64,000 nucleotides of DNA. Origin: Puccinia triticina. Lineage: Eukaryota > Basidiomycota > Pucciniomycetes > Pucciniales > Pucciniaceae. Below, in pieces: positions 1 through 10,518 of the stretch (position 1 is the stretch's first letter; the number at the start of each line of letters is the position of its first letter). Below the pieces are notes generated by a model. The model was not told where the DNA came from, searched no databases, and was given only the letters and a program-made list of their open reading frames with translations. The translations under genes and the position numbers were made by a program. The stretch is from positions 7,254,001 to 7,318,000 of the forward strand of contig NC_070561.1 of NCBI RefSeq assembly GCF_026914185.1. Reading direction: 5' to 3'.

Positions 1-2
1 CT

Positions 3-528
3 ATGAAGTTCACTTTCGGATTAGTCTCAATTGTGGCGACCATCCTCAGCGCCCCAGCGGTCACAGCCGTTCCGACCTTCGGCTTTGGAAACGGAGGTGT
101 AAGTCTCTCAATAGAGTTTCTTGGGCTGTGATTTATTGTTGGCCATTCACCCAAAAACTGACGACTAAATATCTATCATTGAACAGGTTTATGGGGGAGG
201 TGGAGGCTATGGTTACGGAGCTGGATATGGCCGCTACGGAGCGGGCTATCGTCGTGGATATGGCGGATTCGGAGCACGTGGATATGGCGGATTCGGAGCA
301 GGGTGCTGTGGATACAACGGCGGTTATGGTCGAGGTTACGGAGCAGGGTACGGCCAAGCTTATGGCGGTGCGTATGGTGCAGGGTACGGCGCAGGAGGTG
401 GTGGGCTCGGCTTAGGCGTACGTCTTTTGAAAGATCCCTTTCCCGGTTTGTCTAGAATGTTTGCTGATTATATTTTGGTGTCTCAGTTTGGCCTCGGATT
501 AGGTGGCGGCATCGGCATCGGCATTTGA
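3..528 (+). CDS. Gly/Tyr-rich small secreted protein (3 exons, 122 aa)
   Basis: Exons 3-98, 187-417 and 487-528 join in phase 0 with GTAAGT/CAG and GTACGT/CAG introns of 88 and 69 bp and end in TGA. Residues 1-22 (MKFTFGLVSIVATILSAPAV and on) form a typical signal peptide; cleavage after ...VTA is likely. The mature protein is a low-complexity chain of GYG, GGY, GAGY and GYGGFGA units with two adjacent cysteines (GCCGYNGG) and a C-terminal GGGIGIGI tail. Secreted glycine-rich proteins of this kind are common in rusts and are usually discussed as wall-associated or effector-like; no activity can be read from the sequence. Its promoter lies outside the window. A second copy without exon 1 lies at 3602-3919. 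The gene model is well supported because all three exons stay open and in phase; the function is inference. Confidence 0.85.
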
Positions 529-691
529 TCCGTCTCATGATAGTCGGTATCCGAGCAAGGATGACTCTAAACCTCGCAAAGAAGTATCCTTCATGCCGCC
601 CTATCTATGCTAAGGCACCCATCTTCATCCGGATCAATTAGTGTTTATATTCGCGTTTTCATTGGGTTTATTGCTTTCAACTTTGTAGTAT

Positions 692-817
692 ATTTGTAAA
701 TCGGGTGTATGATGATAATTTTTGCCAGAGAAACAACAACGGACTTCCAAACACATTTGTAAATCGGGTGTATGATGATAATTTTTGTCAAAGAAACAAC
801 AACGGACTTTCAAACAC
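692..817. repeat. 63-bp tandem duplication in 3' flank
   Basis: Two adjacent 63-bp units starting ATTTGTAAATCGGGTGTATG at 692 and 755 differ at only a few positions. The corresponding flank of the second Gly-rich copy (about 4086-4150) has one unit, so the duplication arose after the two copies separated. It lies in the 3' untranslated or flanking region of the Gly-rich gene. Confidence 0.8.
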
Positions 818-978
818 ATAAATATGAGTGAGAACATTTGCATGCGGCATTCACTGAAGAATTCAGATGGCTATGGCCACTGCCAACGGACAAGCATTGA
901 AAGACGCGTCCAATCGATTGCCGCATCTATCAGCTCACTACATAATCTATGTGTTGGAGGTTGCGCTGAGTAAAATAT

Positions 979-2777
979 AAGCTTCTGGAAAAGCTTTCAC
1001 CCGAGCAGACTGACATCCTTGCACAAGCTTTGTTAAATCGTGAGGCGCCAATGTTCCTACTATTTCCACATTTTTGTTGACGAATTGATGTGGCTATAAT
1101 CTTTACTACGGACCCCTTTCCGGGTGATGAAGTCGCGCCCTTGTCGCAGGCCCCATACCGTGAGCATTTATATCAATCTAGATGTATGCATTATGACTGA
1201 CAATACTCGAGTCTCTGTGGAAACACTTCTCGTTAGCATCGGTGCCAGCAAGCGAGGCTGGATACAGGGCGGCGATGGGACCGCAGGACTTCACGAACTT
1301 CGACGCATTGCAAAGATCAGGCGGTGAGTCAAACATGTTTTCATGATGACCACATTGTTATTGTTAGATTTCAGTGACTGACCTAATCTTTACTCCAGCC
1401 GATTATTTCACAACCAGCCTAGGTCACGACTCCTATGGACCCTCCCCGTCACTACCTTCAGAGCGTGAGCTTTCACATGTATGAAGACTTGCGTATTATG
1501 GCTGATACAACTCTGTGACAACAGCATCAACACCCAACAATCAACCAGAAAGAAACCCCTCAGACTAGGTGACTCATCCATTTCGCTCCAAGTTCTCAGA
1601 AACGCGATCACAAACTTAGATAGAAGAAACTTGAACTAACTCTTGTTTTGCATTCAGGCGAAGATATTGTTGACGAATATGTGAACAGGTTACCTAATGA
1701 CATATTGCAATGTGGGGAAAAAGGCTGTGGCAACACTGGGTCGCTACGCTAACCATAGCGGTTAGCGTAGCGTAGGGCAGCGCGAATGCGCTATTTTTTA
1801 GCGTAGCGTTAGCGCAATTGCACGCATATGCGCTAACGCTACGCGCACGCGGTGCGCAGCTATTTCAGCTGATAGCGTAGCGTTAGCGCAGATGCGCGCA
1901 ATTGCGCCAACGCTACGCATGCAGGGCACAAAAGAGCGCGCGCTACGCTGCGCTACAGCGCCTCTAGCGGGAAAAAAGGGCTTTTTTTCCGCTAAAAGCG
2001 CTGTAGCGCAGCGCAGCGTAGCGTAGCGACTGTAGCGGCGCGCTAACGCTAACAAAGAATTGGCGCGCTGGTAGCGCCGCTGAAAATTAGCGCAGCGTAG
2101 CGGCGCTAACAGCGCGCTAACGCTATGCAAAATAGATGGGCGCTTTTTGCCGCTACGCTAACGCGTAGCGCTGAAATAGCGTAGCGTAGCGACCCAGTGT
2201 TGGCTGTGGGAAACTGTATGAGAGGCAAGATTTGTGGAACCTGAGGAATCACCTTAGGACGAAGCACGGACACGATCCGAAGCCCTTGTGTTAGTTTTAT
2301 CTTGCATTCATTTCTGCAGGCAAAAAAAACAGCACTCATAATTTTTGTTTTGTTTTTGACTTGTACCAGTTTGTAAAGTTTGCAATGCGGACTACAAGAA
2401 TCCCAATGAGCTGGCGAAGCACATGTGGAAAAAACACAACGGGCCAGCACCAAAGCAACGGAAGACAAAGCAGAAGGCTTCAACGAAGAGAGGTATGTTC
2501 CTCTTACTCCAAACCCCTCTGGATTCCTTACTTTTTTACTGATCATTGTTTAATTGCTTCATTCGATGATTTTCAAGAAAAATGCAAATACTTCGAGCAG
2601 TGTAAGACGGACTTCGCATGCCTGGAGAGCCAGCCATATATCGACCACTTGAAGAAAAAACACAACGTGATTCAAGTGCTAGAGGCACCCTGCAAGCGCG
2701 AAATGGTGCCTGCTTCCCACGGGCAGCATGATCCGGTCCCTGGCCCCTCCAGCCAGTCATACGACCGAATCTCTTGA
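979..2777 (+). pseudogene. Decayed partial copy of the C2H2 zinc-finger gene at 30315-32725
   Basis: From the middle of exon 3 (about 979) to the stop at 2775-2777 this stretch follows the intact gene closely, introns included. It lacks exons 1-2 and the start of exon 3. Exons 7-9 are lost by a deletion at about 1530-1535 that fuses exon 7 (ATCAACACC) to exon 10 (CCAACAATCAACC) and shifts the frame to a stop. The exon for the first finger is split at 1731-2201 by a transposon. The exons for the second and third fingers (about 2377-2492 and 2575-2777) are still readable. The copy cannot make the full protein. The 3' flank matches the intact locus up to about 2991. Confidence 0.88.
1731..2201. 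mobile_element. Non-autonomous DNA transposon (471 bp) inserted in a zinc-finger exon
   Basis: The element begins CAACACTGGGTCGCTACGCT and ends with its reverse complement, a terminal inverted repeat of about 21 bp. GGCTGTGG occurs on both sides (1723-1730 and 2202-2209), and the intact paralogue carries that word once at the same site, so this is a clean insertion. Depending on which copy owns one shared G, the target duplication is 8 bp (hAT-like) or 7 bp. The interior is an almost pure series of GCGTAGCG, GCGCTAACG and TAGCGCAG words and holds no coding sequence. A related GC-type patch is at 17560-17745. Confidence 0.85.
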
Positions 2778-2992
2778 TCTTGTTCTTTTTTCCCCCATTT
2801 TTCCAGCCTGCTTGTGTTTTAATGCCACTTTAGTTGGAATTGGTCGTTATCTCCTCTTGTAATATGTACATAAGTGTAGTATACCAGTAGGACAATTGGA
2901 TCTTGATTCACATACATAACACATTACTACGCTCCAATATATTGGGAGAAGTGGCCCCGCCTGAGAGACTGCCAACCAGGCGTGTGTTTATT

Positions 2993-3445
2993 CAAACGAG
3001 CATTTGCCCCCGGTGCAATCGGCGGAAACAGTCCAGCTGGGTTTGCCGGTGCTGGTACGGTGAAATACGCAGGGAGTCGCTGGTTTATTGGCTGCGAAGG
3101 GCCCCAAAACTGACCGTCCTCTGCGGATATAGATGTGTACCCGTCTGAGGGATTACAGTGGTAGTGTTCAACATAGCCAGAGTAGTCCATTCAGTCTCAG
3201 TGATTAAGGGTAGGATTGATTGGATTTATTGGGGTTATATCTGAGTGTAAGGAGGATGTGGTTTTCAGCGACTGTGGAAGAGGTGGGTGGGGAGAATCAG
3301 ATTGCCAGCGGATCTGTGCCCTTTTTTATAGACGAAGACCAGATATCCATCTCCCCTGAGCCTTTGCTTCTCCCAGTTTCGCAGTACAGTTGCCCCTTTC
3401 TTTGGCCGCGGGGAGATAGATGTTAGGCCCTGAGCCTAGAGAAGC
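2993..3445 (-). pseudogene. Inverted 5' fragment of the zinc-finger gene (promoter plus exon 1)
   Basis: Read on the minus strand this matches about 30060-30515 of the intact locus: the upstream region with its TATA-like CTATAAAAAAGG, the start codon at 3190 (MDYSGYVEHYHCNPSDG) and most of exon 1. It breaks off at about 2993, exactly where the preceding direct copy stops matching the 3' flank of the intact gene. The pieces are therefore head-to-tail inverted relative to the parent. It has no downstream exons and would not make a full protein. Confidence 0.85.
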
Positions 3446-3601
3446 TGGTGCGGCTAATTTGGATCGCAGCTAAAATTGGGAATTAGCTTAGCTAATTTAG
3501 CGCGGCCGTTTCAACAACACCGGTTTCAGCTAAACCATCGAGCTATACTAGCAAGCTCGACCAATCACACTCAACCGCACCAGTAATCTATCTTTGAACA
3601 G

Positions 3602-3919
3602 GCTTATGCGGGAGGTGGAGGCTATGGTTACGGAGCTGGATATGGGCGCTACGGAGCGGGCTATCGTCGTGGATATGGCGGATTCGGAGCAGGGTGCTTT
3701 GGATACAACGGCGGTTATGGTCGAGGTTATGGAGCAGGGTACGGCCAAGCTTATGGCGGTGCGTATGGTGCAGGGTACGGCGGAGGAGGTGGCGGGCTCG
3801 GCTTAGGCGTACATCTTTTGAAAGATCCCTTTTTCCGGTTTGTCTAGAATGTTTGCTATATTTTGGCCGTGTCTCAGTTTGGCCTCGGATTAGGTGGCGG
3901 CATCGGCATCGGCATTTGA
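3602..3919 (+). pseudogene. Second Gly/Tyr-rich gene copy lacking the signal-peptide exon
   Basis: Exon 2 (from 3602, after TTTGAACAG) and exon 3 (3878-3919) match the intact gene at 3-528 closely and keep their frames and splice sites. The intron before exon 2 matches only for about its last 30 bases; upstream is unrelated sequence, so the signal-peptide exon is missing. One seven-residue GARGYGG-type unit present in the first copy is absent, and one of the paired cysteines is Phe. Unless an unrecognised upstream exon is used, the product would not be secreted. The downstream flank to about 4290 also matches 529-975. Confidence 0.8.
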
Positions 3920-4533
3920 TCTGTCTCATGATAGTCGGTATCCGAGCAAGGATGACTCTAAACCTCGCAAAGAAGTCTCCTTCATTCCGCCCTATCTATG
4001 CTAAGGCACACATGTCTTCATCCGGCTCAATTAGTGTTTATATTCGCGTTTACATTTGGTTTATTGCTTTCAACTTTGTAGTATATTTTTAAGTCGGGTG
4101 TATGATGTTAATTTTTGCCAGAGAAACAACAACGGACTTCCAAACAGTGAGAACATTTGCATGTGGCATTCACTGAAGAATTCAGAGGGCTATGGCCACT
4201 GCCAACGGACAAGCATTGAAAGACGCGTCCAATAGATTGCCGCACCCATCAGCTCACTGCATAATCTACGGCGTTTGTCGGAGGTTGCGCTGAATAAAAG
4301 GATGCAGAACTGTTGAAACCCGAAAACAAACAGTACTCTCTGAATGAAGCAATCAAGGGTTGGGTTATCCTACCGAGCAAGGTTATCGGTACGCCCGTTT
4401 CTTGCTCCCGCCGAATTTGCGGGGACCCCCGTACCCTCCGTTCGAGTGCGATCCGCCCGAGAGGACCCGAACTTCGATGAACTAAATTTTTAATCCACCA
4501 TGTCCTGACTTTTCCTTTGGACTAACCAGCCTG

Positions 4534-6399
4534 TTGAATATGACATTTACCCCAGAACTTCAACAGACCTGGTCTCGGTGGCGACACAGATATCAACTGT
4601 CATTCAGAAGGCCTTTGAAACGACCGATCCTGCTGGATTGTCCCTCAGTAATCCTTTTGACCCGGCCATCATCGTCACCTGCTCCTTGGCTCTTCCAGCT
4701 ACATCGTCGTAAGTTTACTTTTGATTGATTCATGGTTGAAACCATACCCGGCATAGTGTTAACGTTCTCTTAATCTGCCCGCAGATTCCCAACATGAACC
4801 CATCACCAGAGGACCTGACGAGCCCACAAGGTCGAAATGTTCCATCGGACCGAGCCATCGTTCAACGTCGATATGAAGAACTACATCCACTTGACCAGGA
4901 CGCTTAAAACTCGGTCTCAAGATTGCTCAATGCAACTTCACGTACGTATGTTGAATTGCATTTGTCATCGCGCTCCGCACGCATCAGCTCACTTTTTCGG
5001 ACTTGAAGTGTCCCAGGTCAACCAATATCCTGATGACCTTGCTAAAGCTTTTGACCGAGTACCTCCCCAAACGGTCATCGGAGTTTGCAGATCAATGTGG
5101 CATTTTGCTCTTTCCCCTATCTTGCTTGAATCTGCTTGGTTAATAGATCACGAGTTGAATGTGGAATTCCTCCGGCTTGTGCTCTTTCATCGATATCCGA
5201 AACTGGCTGCCGCAGAACCCCCGATCTCTACGCCAAAAACGCTTGAGGCACTCGCAGCCCCGTCCCGTGAGGCGGGAGAGAAACTTCTAAATCCTGCGCA
5301 ACCAGAACTAACCGACCTCCAGCATATCTAACCCGTGAAGGATGGTTACAAACATCCATACTTGAGGAACGATCAAATTGTGAAACCGATCCTCGAATGT
5401 CTCAGCGAATGAAAAATTGGGAGCCCGAGAAATATCTCGCCCCATATACCGCCTTGATTGGGCCGAGTATGAGTGGAAAGACTCGCTTACTCATGCAACT
5501 TTCGCAAACTATGTGTGTTATTTACCTTTGCCTTCGCCCCCATAATTCGACTAGAATTCCCCCGAGGTCTGCGCGGGCCGACGAAATGCAATCCACCCGA
5601 GACGTGGGACGAATTACTATCACTGCGAAGACTTTTCAGTTACGGGACCCCGTTTTTTCGGATTTACGTCGAGACGGTCGAAAAGCCGCCACAATCCCTC
5701 AAAACTGATGTGATTGCAGAAAATGCCAGAAAAATGGCCATCGAAAACCTACTTTGCCTCCCACGTAGTTCTGACACCCCAATTAGAAGCTCAAATTTTT
5801 GCTTTGCTAGGCTGTACAATTCAGCCACAGAATTCTGAGTTGGGTTTGAGTCATATGGCTCATTGCTTGTATATGTCACCTACGCGCGAACAAATGATCA
5901 GCGAGTACCCATCACAATACACTTTGTCTATGGCCGCCACGCAGCCAACGATTCCAGACTCATTTCCTGCATCAAGGCTCTGACTTCGTTCATGCAACAA
6001 GGACTGATCTCAGACAATTCAGGCGAACTGGTTTTGAGAATCATCTTGTTGCGGGCAATGCAGAAAGCCATGTTGACCTCACCTATCCGCACCAACCAAA
6101 CAAATATTGCGTATGGGTGCTCAGTTTGATTAGCAGATTTCTTGAAGGCCTCAACGGGAAAAGACAAACCAACTGAGAAAGAAAAAACAGCTGAAAACAG
6201 AAAACAGACTAGAAAATCAACTACAAAAACTGAATGAGCTGGAAAGGATGAATCCACAGAAACAGAAGAATCAGTCTTCCAGTTGGACATGGACAATGCT
6301 TACCAAGCTCCGCTCTTGAAAGACGGTTGGATTTTCTGGAACCACTTCATCCAGATTACTTATACATTACAACCGGCTGATTTTTTGAAATGTTTGTAC
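4534..6399 (+). pseudogene. P-loop NTPase family gene, 5' part, decayed and split by hAT
   Basis: The stretch carries scattered coding pieces in changing frames. The clearest is at 5400-5520: EKYLAPYTALIGPSMSGKTR, a Walker A motif (GPSMSGKT), followed by CVIYLCLRP. After a frameshift near 5560 the reading continues in the next frame (ETWDELLSLRRLFSYGTPFF), then shifts again near 5715 (LEAQIFALLGCTIQPQNSEL) and 5880 (SGELVLRIILLRAMQ). The last piece, frame from about 6244, runs DGWIFWNHFIQITYTLQPAD and into the hAT insertion at 6400; its continuation starts at 10007. I recognise the GPS.SGK(T/S)..CLRP pattern as that of a large NTPase family in rusts and other basidiomycetes, role unknown to me. 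Several frameshifts make this a pseudogene. The 5' end is not resolved. Confidence 0.7.
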
Positions 6400-6689
6400 T
6401 AGGGGTGTAAATGGGTCGGGTCGACCCGCAAAGACCCGAGACCCGATGGGTTTTGGGTCGGGTTTGGGCAGCCTTCTGGCCTCCCTTTGAGAAACCGACC
6501 CGACCCGCTGAGACCCGATTGTATAATTGGGTCGGGTTTGGGCAGGGCTTTTTGCATTCGGGTCGGCCCGTGAACCCGACAAAGACCCGATTAGGAAAGG
6601 TCCCTGACTCCTGAGGAGGCTGTTGCTCTGCGATCCAGAGTCCCCGCTTTGAGAGTCTCACCGCCACACCTCCAATTACTCAATCACGA

Positions 6690-8936
6690 ATGGCGCGATC
6701 CACCAAGCAAGCGAATAAGAATGTCATTCCCTCATCATCCGACGAATCCGACGACATTCAAGTTCATGTTCCGGAATCCGATTCTGCCTTGACTCAGAAC
6801 AACCTAGCGACTCCAGGAACATCCCAGACTCCAAAGAACCCAAGAGATAGCGAGCCTACCGATCAAAATGCGGAATCTGATCCGGCCGTAAGGAAGCGCA
6901 AGGCCACCAGTGATATCTGGACGCATTTTAAGAAAAAGGCACATGGTATGTTTTTTTTTTTCAAATTTGAAAAAAGGAAATTTATTGATTTATACTCGGC
7001 TGCGCCCCAGGAAAACACGTGAAGGCAAAATGTGCCTATTGTCTATCTGAGTTGGATGGGAAAAGCACAAACGGTACGAAGCACCTTTGGCGCCACCTAG
7101 GACAATGTAGCTCCTATGCTACAAAGAGCAAACAGTCTCTGCTGAAGCTTGCGGACGGATTGGTGTCTTCTTCGTCAACGTGGAATTTTTCTCAAGAGAA
7201 ATCTCGTGATCTACTTATCAAGTTGATAATTGCACACGAACATCCGTTCACTCTAGTCAAGCAGCCGCTATTCCGAGCGTTTGTGAACTCCTTGCAACCG
7301 CGATTCACACTCTTCAGCCGTGGCACCGCGACAACCAAGGCCCTCAAATTATATCAGTCGATGAAAGCCCAGCTTGTGAAAGATATTAGCAAAGTCAACC
7401 GGATTTCCCTGACAACCAACGTCTGGACCTCATCAAACCAGACACCCTACATGGTAATAACTTGCCATTTCATCGATTCCGATTGGAACCTCCGCAAACA
7501 AATCCTTAGTTTTAAGGAGTTTACAACTCCTCATACTGGTATAGCAATCGCTGAACAGTTACTTACGACTATTGCGGAATGGAAGATTTACAACAAGGTC
7601 GGCTTTATAACGGTGGACAATGCACTAGCAAACGATACAGGCCTAGCTCAAGTGTGCTCAGTTCTGAAAGATTGAAGCACCGATCCGCCAGATATGAATG
7701 GAAAGTTTTTCCATGTTCGTTGTGCTGCTCACGTCATTAATCTTATCGTTAAGGATGGCCTCAAGCATGTCTCCTATGCCATCAACAAGATCCGGGATGG
7801 TGTCCAATATACTAGAAGCACTCCCTCTTGCAAACAGCTCTTCAAGGAGGCCATCAACCTAGCTAACATGAAAGAAGGACAAGCGCTCCCCTCACTCAAC
7901 GTTCCGACTCGCTGGAACTCGACATATCTGATGTTGAAATCGGCAATTCCGTACAAGGAAGCATTCAATAACTTGGCCTTGCAAGATGCCAACTTCACTA
8001 ACTGCCCGACCAACGCCGAGTGGCACGAGATATCTGCTATGAAGGAATTTTTGGCCATTTTTGATGTGGGTGAGTGTTTTTTCTTTTGTTTCACTGAATG
8101 TTCATATCATTATATGAGCAGTTTATCTCTTTTACTGCCTGCTAGCTACAAACAAACTGGCCATGACACACTATCCAACAGCGCATGTCATCTACAAATA
8201 CATGAAAACTATCGACACACAACTCAAAGCGCGCGCAAACAACCTCAAGGATGGCCAAGCAGACCTGAGCGACTTAATTACACCGATGCAAGAGAAATTT
8301 GACAAGTACTGGGAGAAGATGAAGGACTTTGCGGCGATCAACCTCATCTTTGATCCTTGCTGCAAACTGGCGATGATAGAATTTCTTCTTGCTGACAATC
8401 TCGGTACGGACGAAGCAGCAATTAGTGTCACTGCTATAAAAAAAACGCTCTCTACCTGGTTTAACGAGCTGTTGTCAAAGCAAACTAACTCGCATGTGGA
8501 TCAAGAATCCACAGCTAGTCAACCACCTCAACAAAAATCAACTCAAGACGACAATGATGTTGACATGCGCTTCAAGAAATACATCACAGAGATCCACTCC
8601 ACCCAAGCTGTATCAACCACTGCCGAGCTCGATCTGTACCTCCAAGAACCACCTGTCGTGTCTGAATCTCGGAAATTTTCAGTTCTTGCCTGGTGGAGCA
8701 CCCACCAGGGAGGATTTCCAAACCTCTCAAAGCTGGCAAAAACTTTGCTGATGGTTTGGATGACCTCGATTGCTTCGGAATCTGCCTTCTCAACCGGTGG
8801 GAGAGTGCTCAGTGACTACCAAACAAGGATGAAGCCCGAAACACTCGAGGCCCTCGTATGTGCGCAAGACTGGATCCGCGGCCATGAAGGCCTATACCCG
8901 GACTCTCTGGAAACAGAAGAACTCACAGATGACTAA
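6690..8936 (+). pseudogene. hAT transposase with BED zinc finger and C-terminal dimerisation domain; one in-frame stop
   Basis: Exons 6690-6945, 7011-8069 and 8146-8936 join in phase (GTATGT/CAG, GTGAGT/TAG) to 701 codons plus the stop. The N-terminus is Ser/Asp-rich, followed by a BED-type finger around residues 75-120 (WTHFKKKAHG, CAYC, HLWRHLGQC). The middle has the hAT core (TTNVWTSSNQTPYMVITCHF, FITVDNALAND, RCAAHVINLIV, PTRWNSTYLM). The end holds the dimerisation region (WWSTHQGGFPNLSKLAKTLL, SIASESAFSTGGRVLSDYQT). The only defect I see is an in-frame TGA at 7673-7675 where CGA (Arg) would fit LKD-R-STDPPDMNG, one transition. The enzyme would cut and paste the element; as written it is probably inactive unless the stop is read through. 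Confidence 0.88.
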
Positions 8937-9712
8937 GGCCCCGTTTGGCAGCAGTGATGTTATGTAATAACCACTGCTTTTCCATAACCGGGCCTCACCG
9001 AGGCCCATATCGTATCACTCGCATGTTTGGCAGATTTGAGGAGTTATGAGGGTCATCACGAGTTTCCTCATTACTCCTCATCATCCCCGCCATTTCCGAT
9101 ATAGTACCCCTGGGGGTGTATTTGGGGTGATATTGGCACCCTTACACAACACACCCCCAACTCCACCTCTGTTACTCACCTTGATGGCCGGTACAGACTT
9201 TGTACCGGTCACCAAGCGGAGTACACACTCCAATCGATGGAAACGGTCATCGAGATTGATGACCAATCCAACACAATCGGCCATCAATGACCATTGGTCA
9301 TCGAAGGGACTATGTATTCTCCCCAATGACCATCGGTCATCGAAGGGACTGTGTACATATTCTCCTTGATGACCATTGGTCATCCAAGGGACCATGTATT
9401 CCCATTGATGACCGATGGTCATTGATGGGACTATGTGTTCCCCAAAAGGGACTCTGTAGGACTCTGTATTCCCTTTGATGACCGTGTACCGGCCATCGTT
9501 GAGAGGAGTTAAACACTCGATTGGCCTTGCCGGTATGTACGCTCGATGGCCGGTATTTACCGGCCATGGAGCTTGTTATGTAGGCAAGCTGTATGACGCA
9601 AGTGGCAGCCAAACACTTGTGTTATCTTGAAATATATGAAATTCAAGAGTGATGTGCATCACATTAGGTAAGTGCACAACATCACATAGCATGATTGCTG
9701 CCAAACGGGGCC
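8937..9712. mobile_element. Harbinger/Tourist-like non-autonomous element (776 bp) at the transposase stop codon
   Basis: The ends are GGCCCCGTTTGGCAGCA and its reverse complement TGCTGCCAAACGGGGCC, flanked by TAA on both sides (8934-8936 and 9713-9715). TWA target duplications and GGSCCNGTTTGG termini are hallmarks of the PIF/Harbinger superfamily. The left TAA is the stop codon of the hAT transposase, so the insertion left that gene's end intact. The interior has no transposase but holds a palindromic satellite array at about 9185-9565. Confidence 0.88.
9185..9565. repeat. Palindromic satellite array A inside the Harbinger-like element
   Basis: Several units of about 40-50 bp alternate a dyad TGACCATTGGTCA or TGACCGATGGTCA with a second dyad made of CGAAGGGACTATGTATTCCC-type halves. 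The common word GGTCATC(A/G)A(A/G)GG and its complement reappear in arrays B (about 17990-18835) and C (about 47425-48060). Confidence 0.8.
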
Positions 9713-10006
9713 TAAACATTTCATTGTTTTTATATCTTGTCATCTATTCTACAGCAATACACAGGATTTTTCCTTTATTTCTTTTGCTTACAAACTGTGC
9801 ACTCATTTCTGAGATTTGCTCAGCATAAAATGTCGGGTTGACCCGAGACCCGACCTGGACCCGACCCCGACCCGACTCCTTGTAACGTGGGTCGGGTTTG
9901 GGCAGTCAATTTTCACTTTTGTCCCGACCCGACCCAACCCGGGGTTCACGTCGGGTCGGGTTTGGGCACCATTTTTTGACCCAAACCCGACCTGTTTACA
10001 CCCCTA

Positions 10007-10518
10007 GTTTGTACCAAGGCCTGGCAGTCCAGTGCAAGCCAAATCAAAGGGGATTCAACCAGATGTTCAATGTCTACCTTGCTCCCAAGGATGCTGAGTC
10101 TACTCTCACTGAAGATCACATCTCATTCTGCAGAGTCCAGGCCAAGAACAGCTCTTTTTCATTCAAAGAGGAAAGTTGCCAGTGGAATTCCAACTTTGCG
10201 GAAGTCAAACTCAACTTCAAAATTCTGTACCTAATCATTCTCTTCAGTTTTAAAACTCAAAGTACTACATACAAGCTACCAAAGATTCCTCAACGTGGCT
10301 CTCTAATCTTCCATGGGTTGGACAACAATGCCTGTCTCACACCTGTAATTTCAATTGCACTGAAAGAACTATTAAGTGTCAATCCAGATGTTAGGCAATT
10401 CCACAAAGACAACAAGCACATCAGAAGATTTCTTGAGACAACTCACCCTTGTGTCTACCAATTTGATAACCCTGAAATGGATTTGTTTAATGCGGACCAA
10501 GGAGTAGCCATTGATTGA
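10007..10518 (+). pseudogene. P-loop NTPase family gene, 3' part after the hAT insertion
   Basis: Directly after the hAT and its target duplication the reading resumes in frame: YQGLAVQCKPNQRGFNQMF, then DHISFCRVQAKN, then PKIPQRGSLIFHGLDNN, ending DNPEMDLFNADQGVAID and a TGA at 10516-10518. This is the C-terminal part of the gene that begins before 6400. One stretch near 10210-10255 (NFKILYLIILFSFKTQ) reads like an unspliced small intron or local drift. It is non-functional because of the transposon and the upstream frameshifts. Confidence 0.72.

Larger units (their letters stand above)
6400..10006 (+). mobile_element. hAT DNA transposon (3607 bp), near-complete
   Basis: Both ends carry the inverted repeat TAGGGGTGTAAA, and the target GTTTGTAC is duplicated perfectly at 6392-6399 and 10007-10014. 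Subterminal regions are filled with GGGTCGGGT / ACCCGACCC words on both sides, as in hAT subterminal transposase-binding repeats. The element carries a BED-finger transposase gene (6690-8936) and a nested Harbinger-like element (8937-9712). It interrupts the P-loop pseudogene; removing it restores the continuous reading ...FLKCLYQGLAVQCKPNQ. The perfect target duplication points to a fairly recent insertion. A short derivative of the same family lies at 46341-47200. Confidence 0.93.

Noticed and set aside
128..415. 95-aa plus-strand frame overlapping the Gly-rich gene
   Set aside because: It is the shifted frame of exon 2 of the Gly-rich gene plus intron; the spliced frame has a signal peptide and correct phases.
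1798..2546. Minus-strand frames of 110 and 146 aa
   Set aside because: They read through the GCGTAGCG repeat element and the antisense of zinc-finger exons; low-complexity translation.
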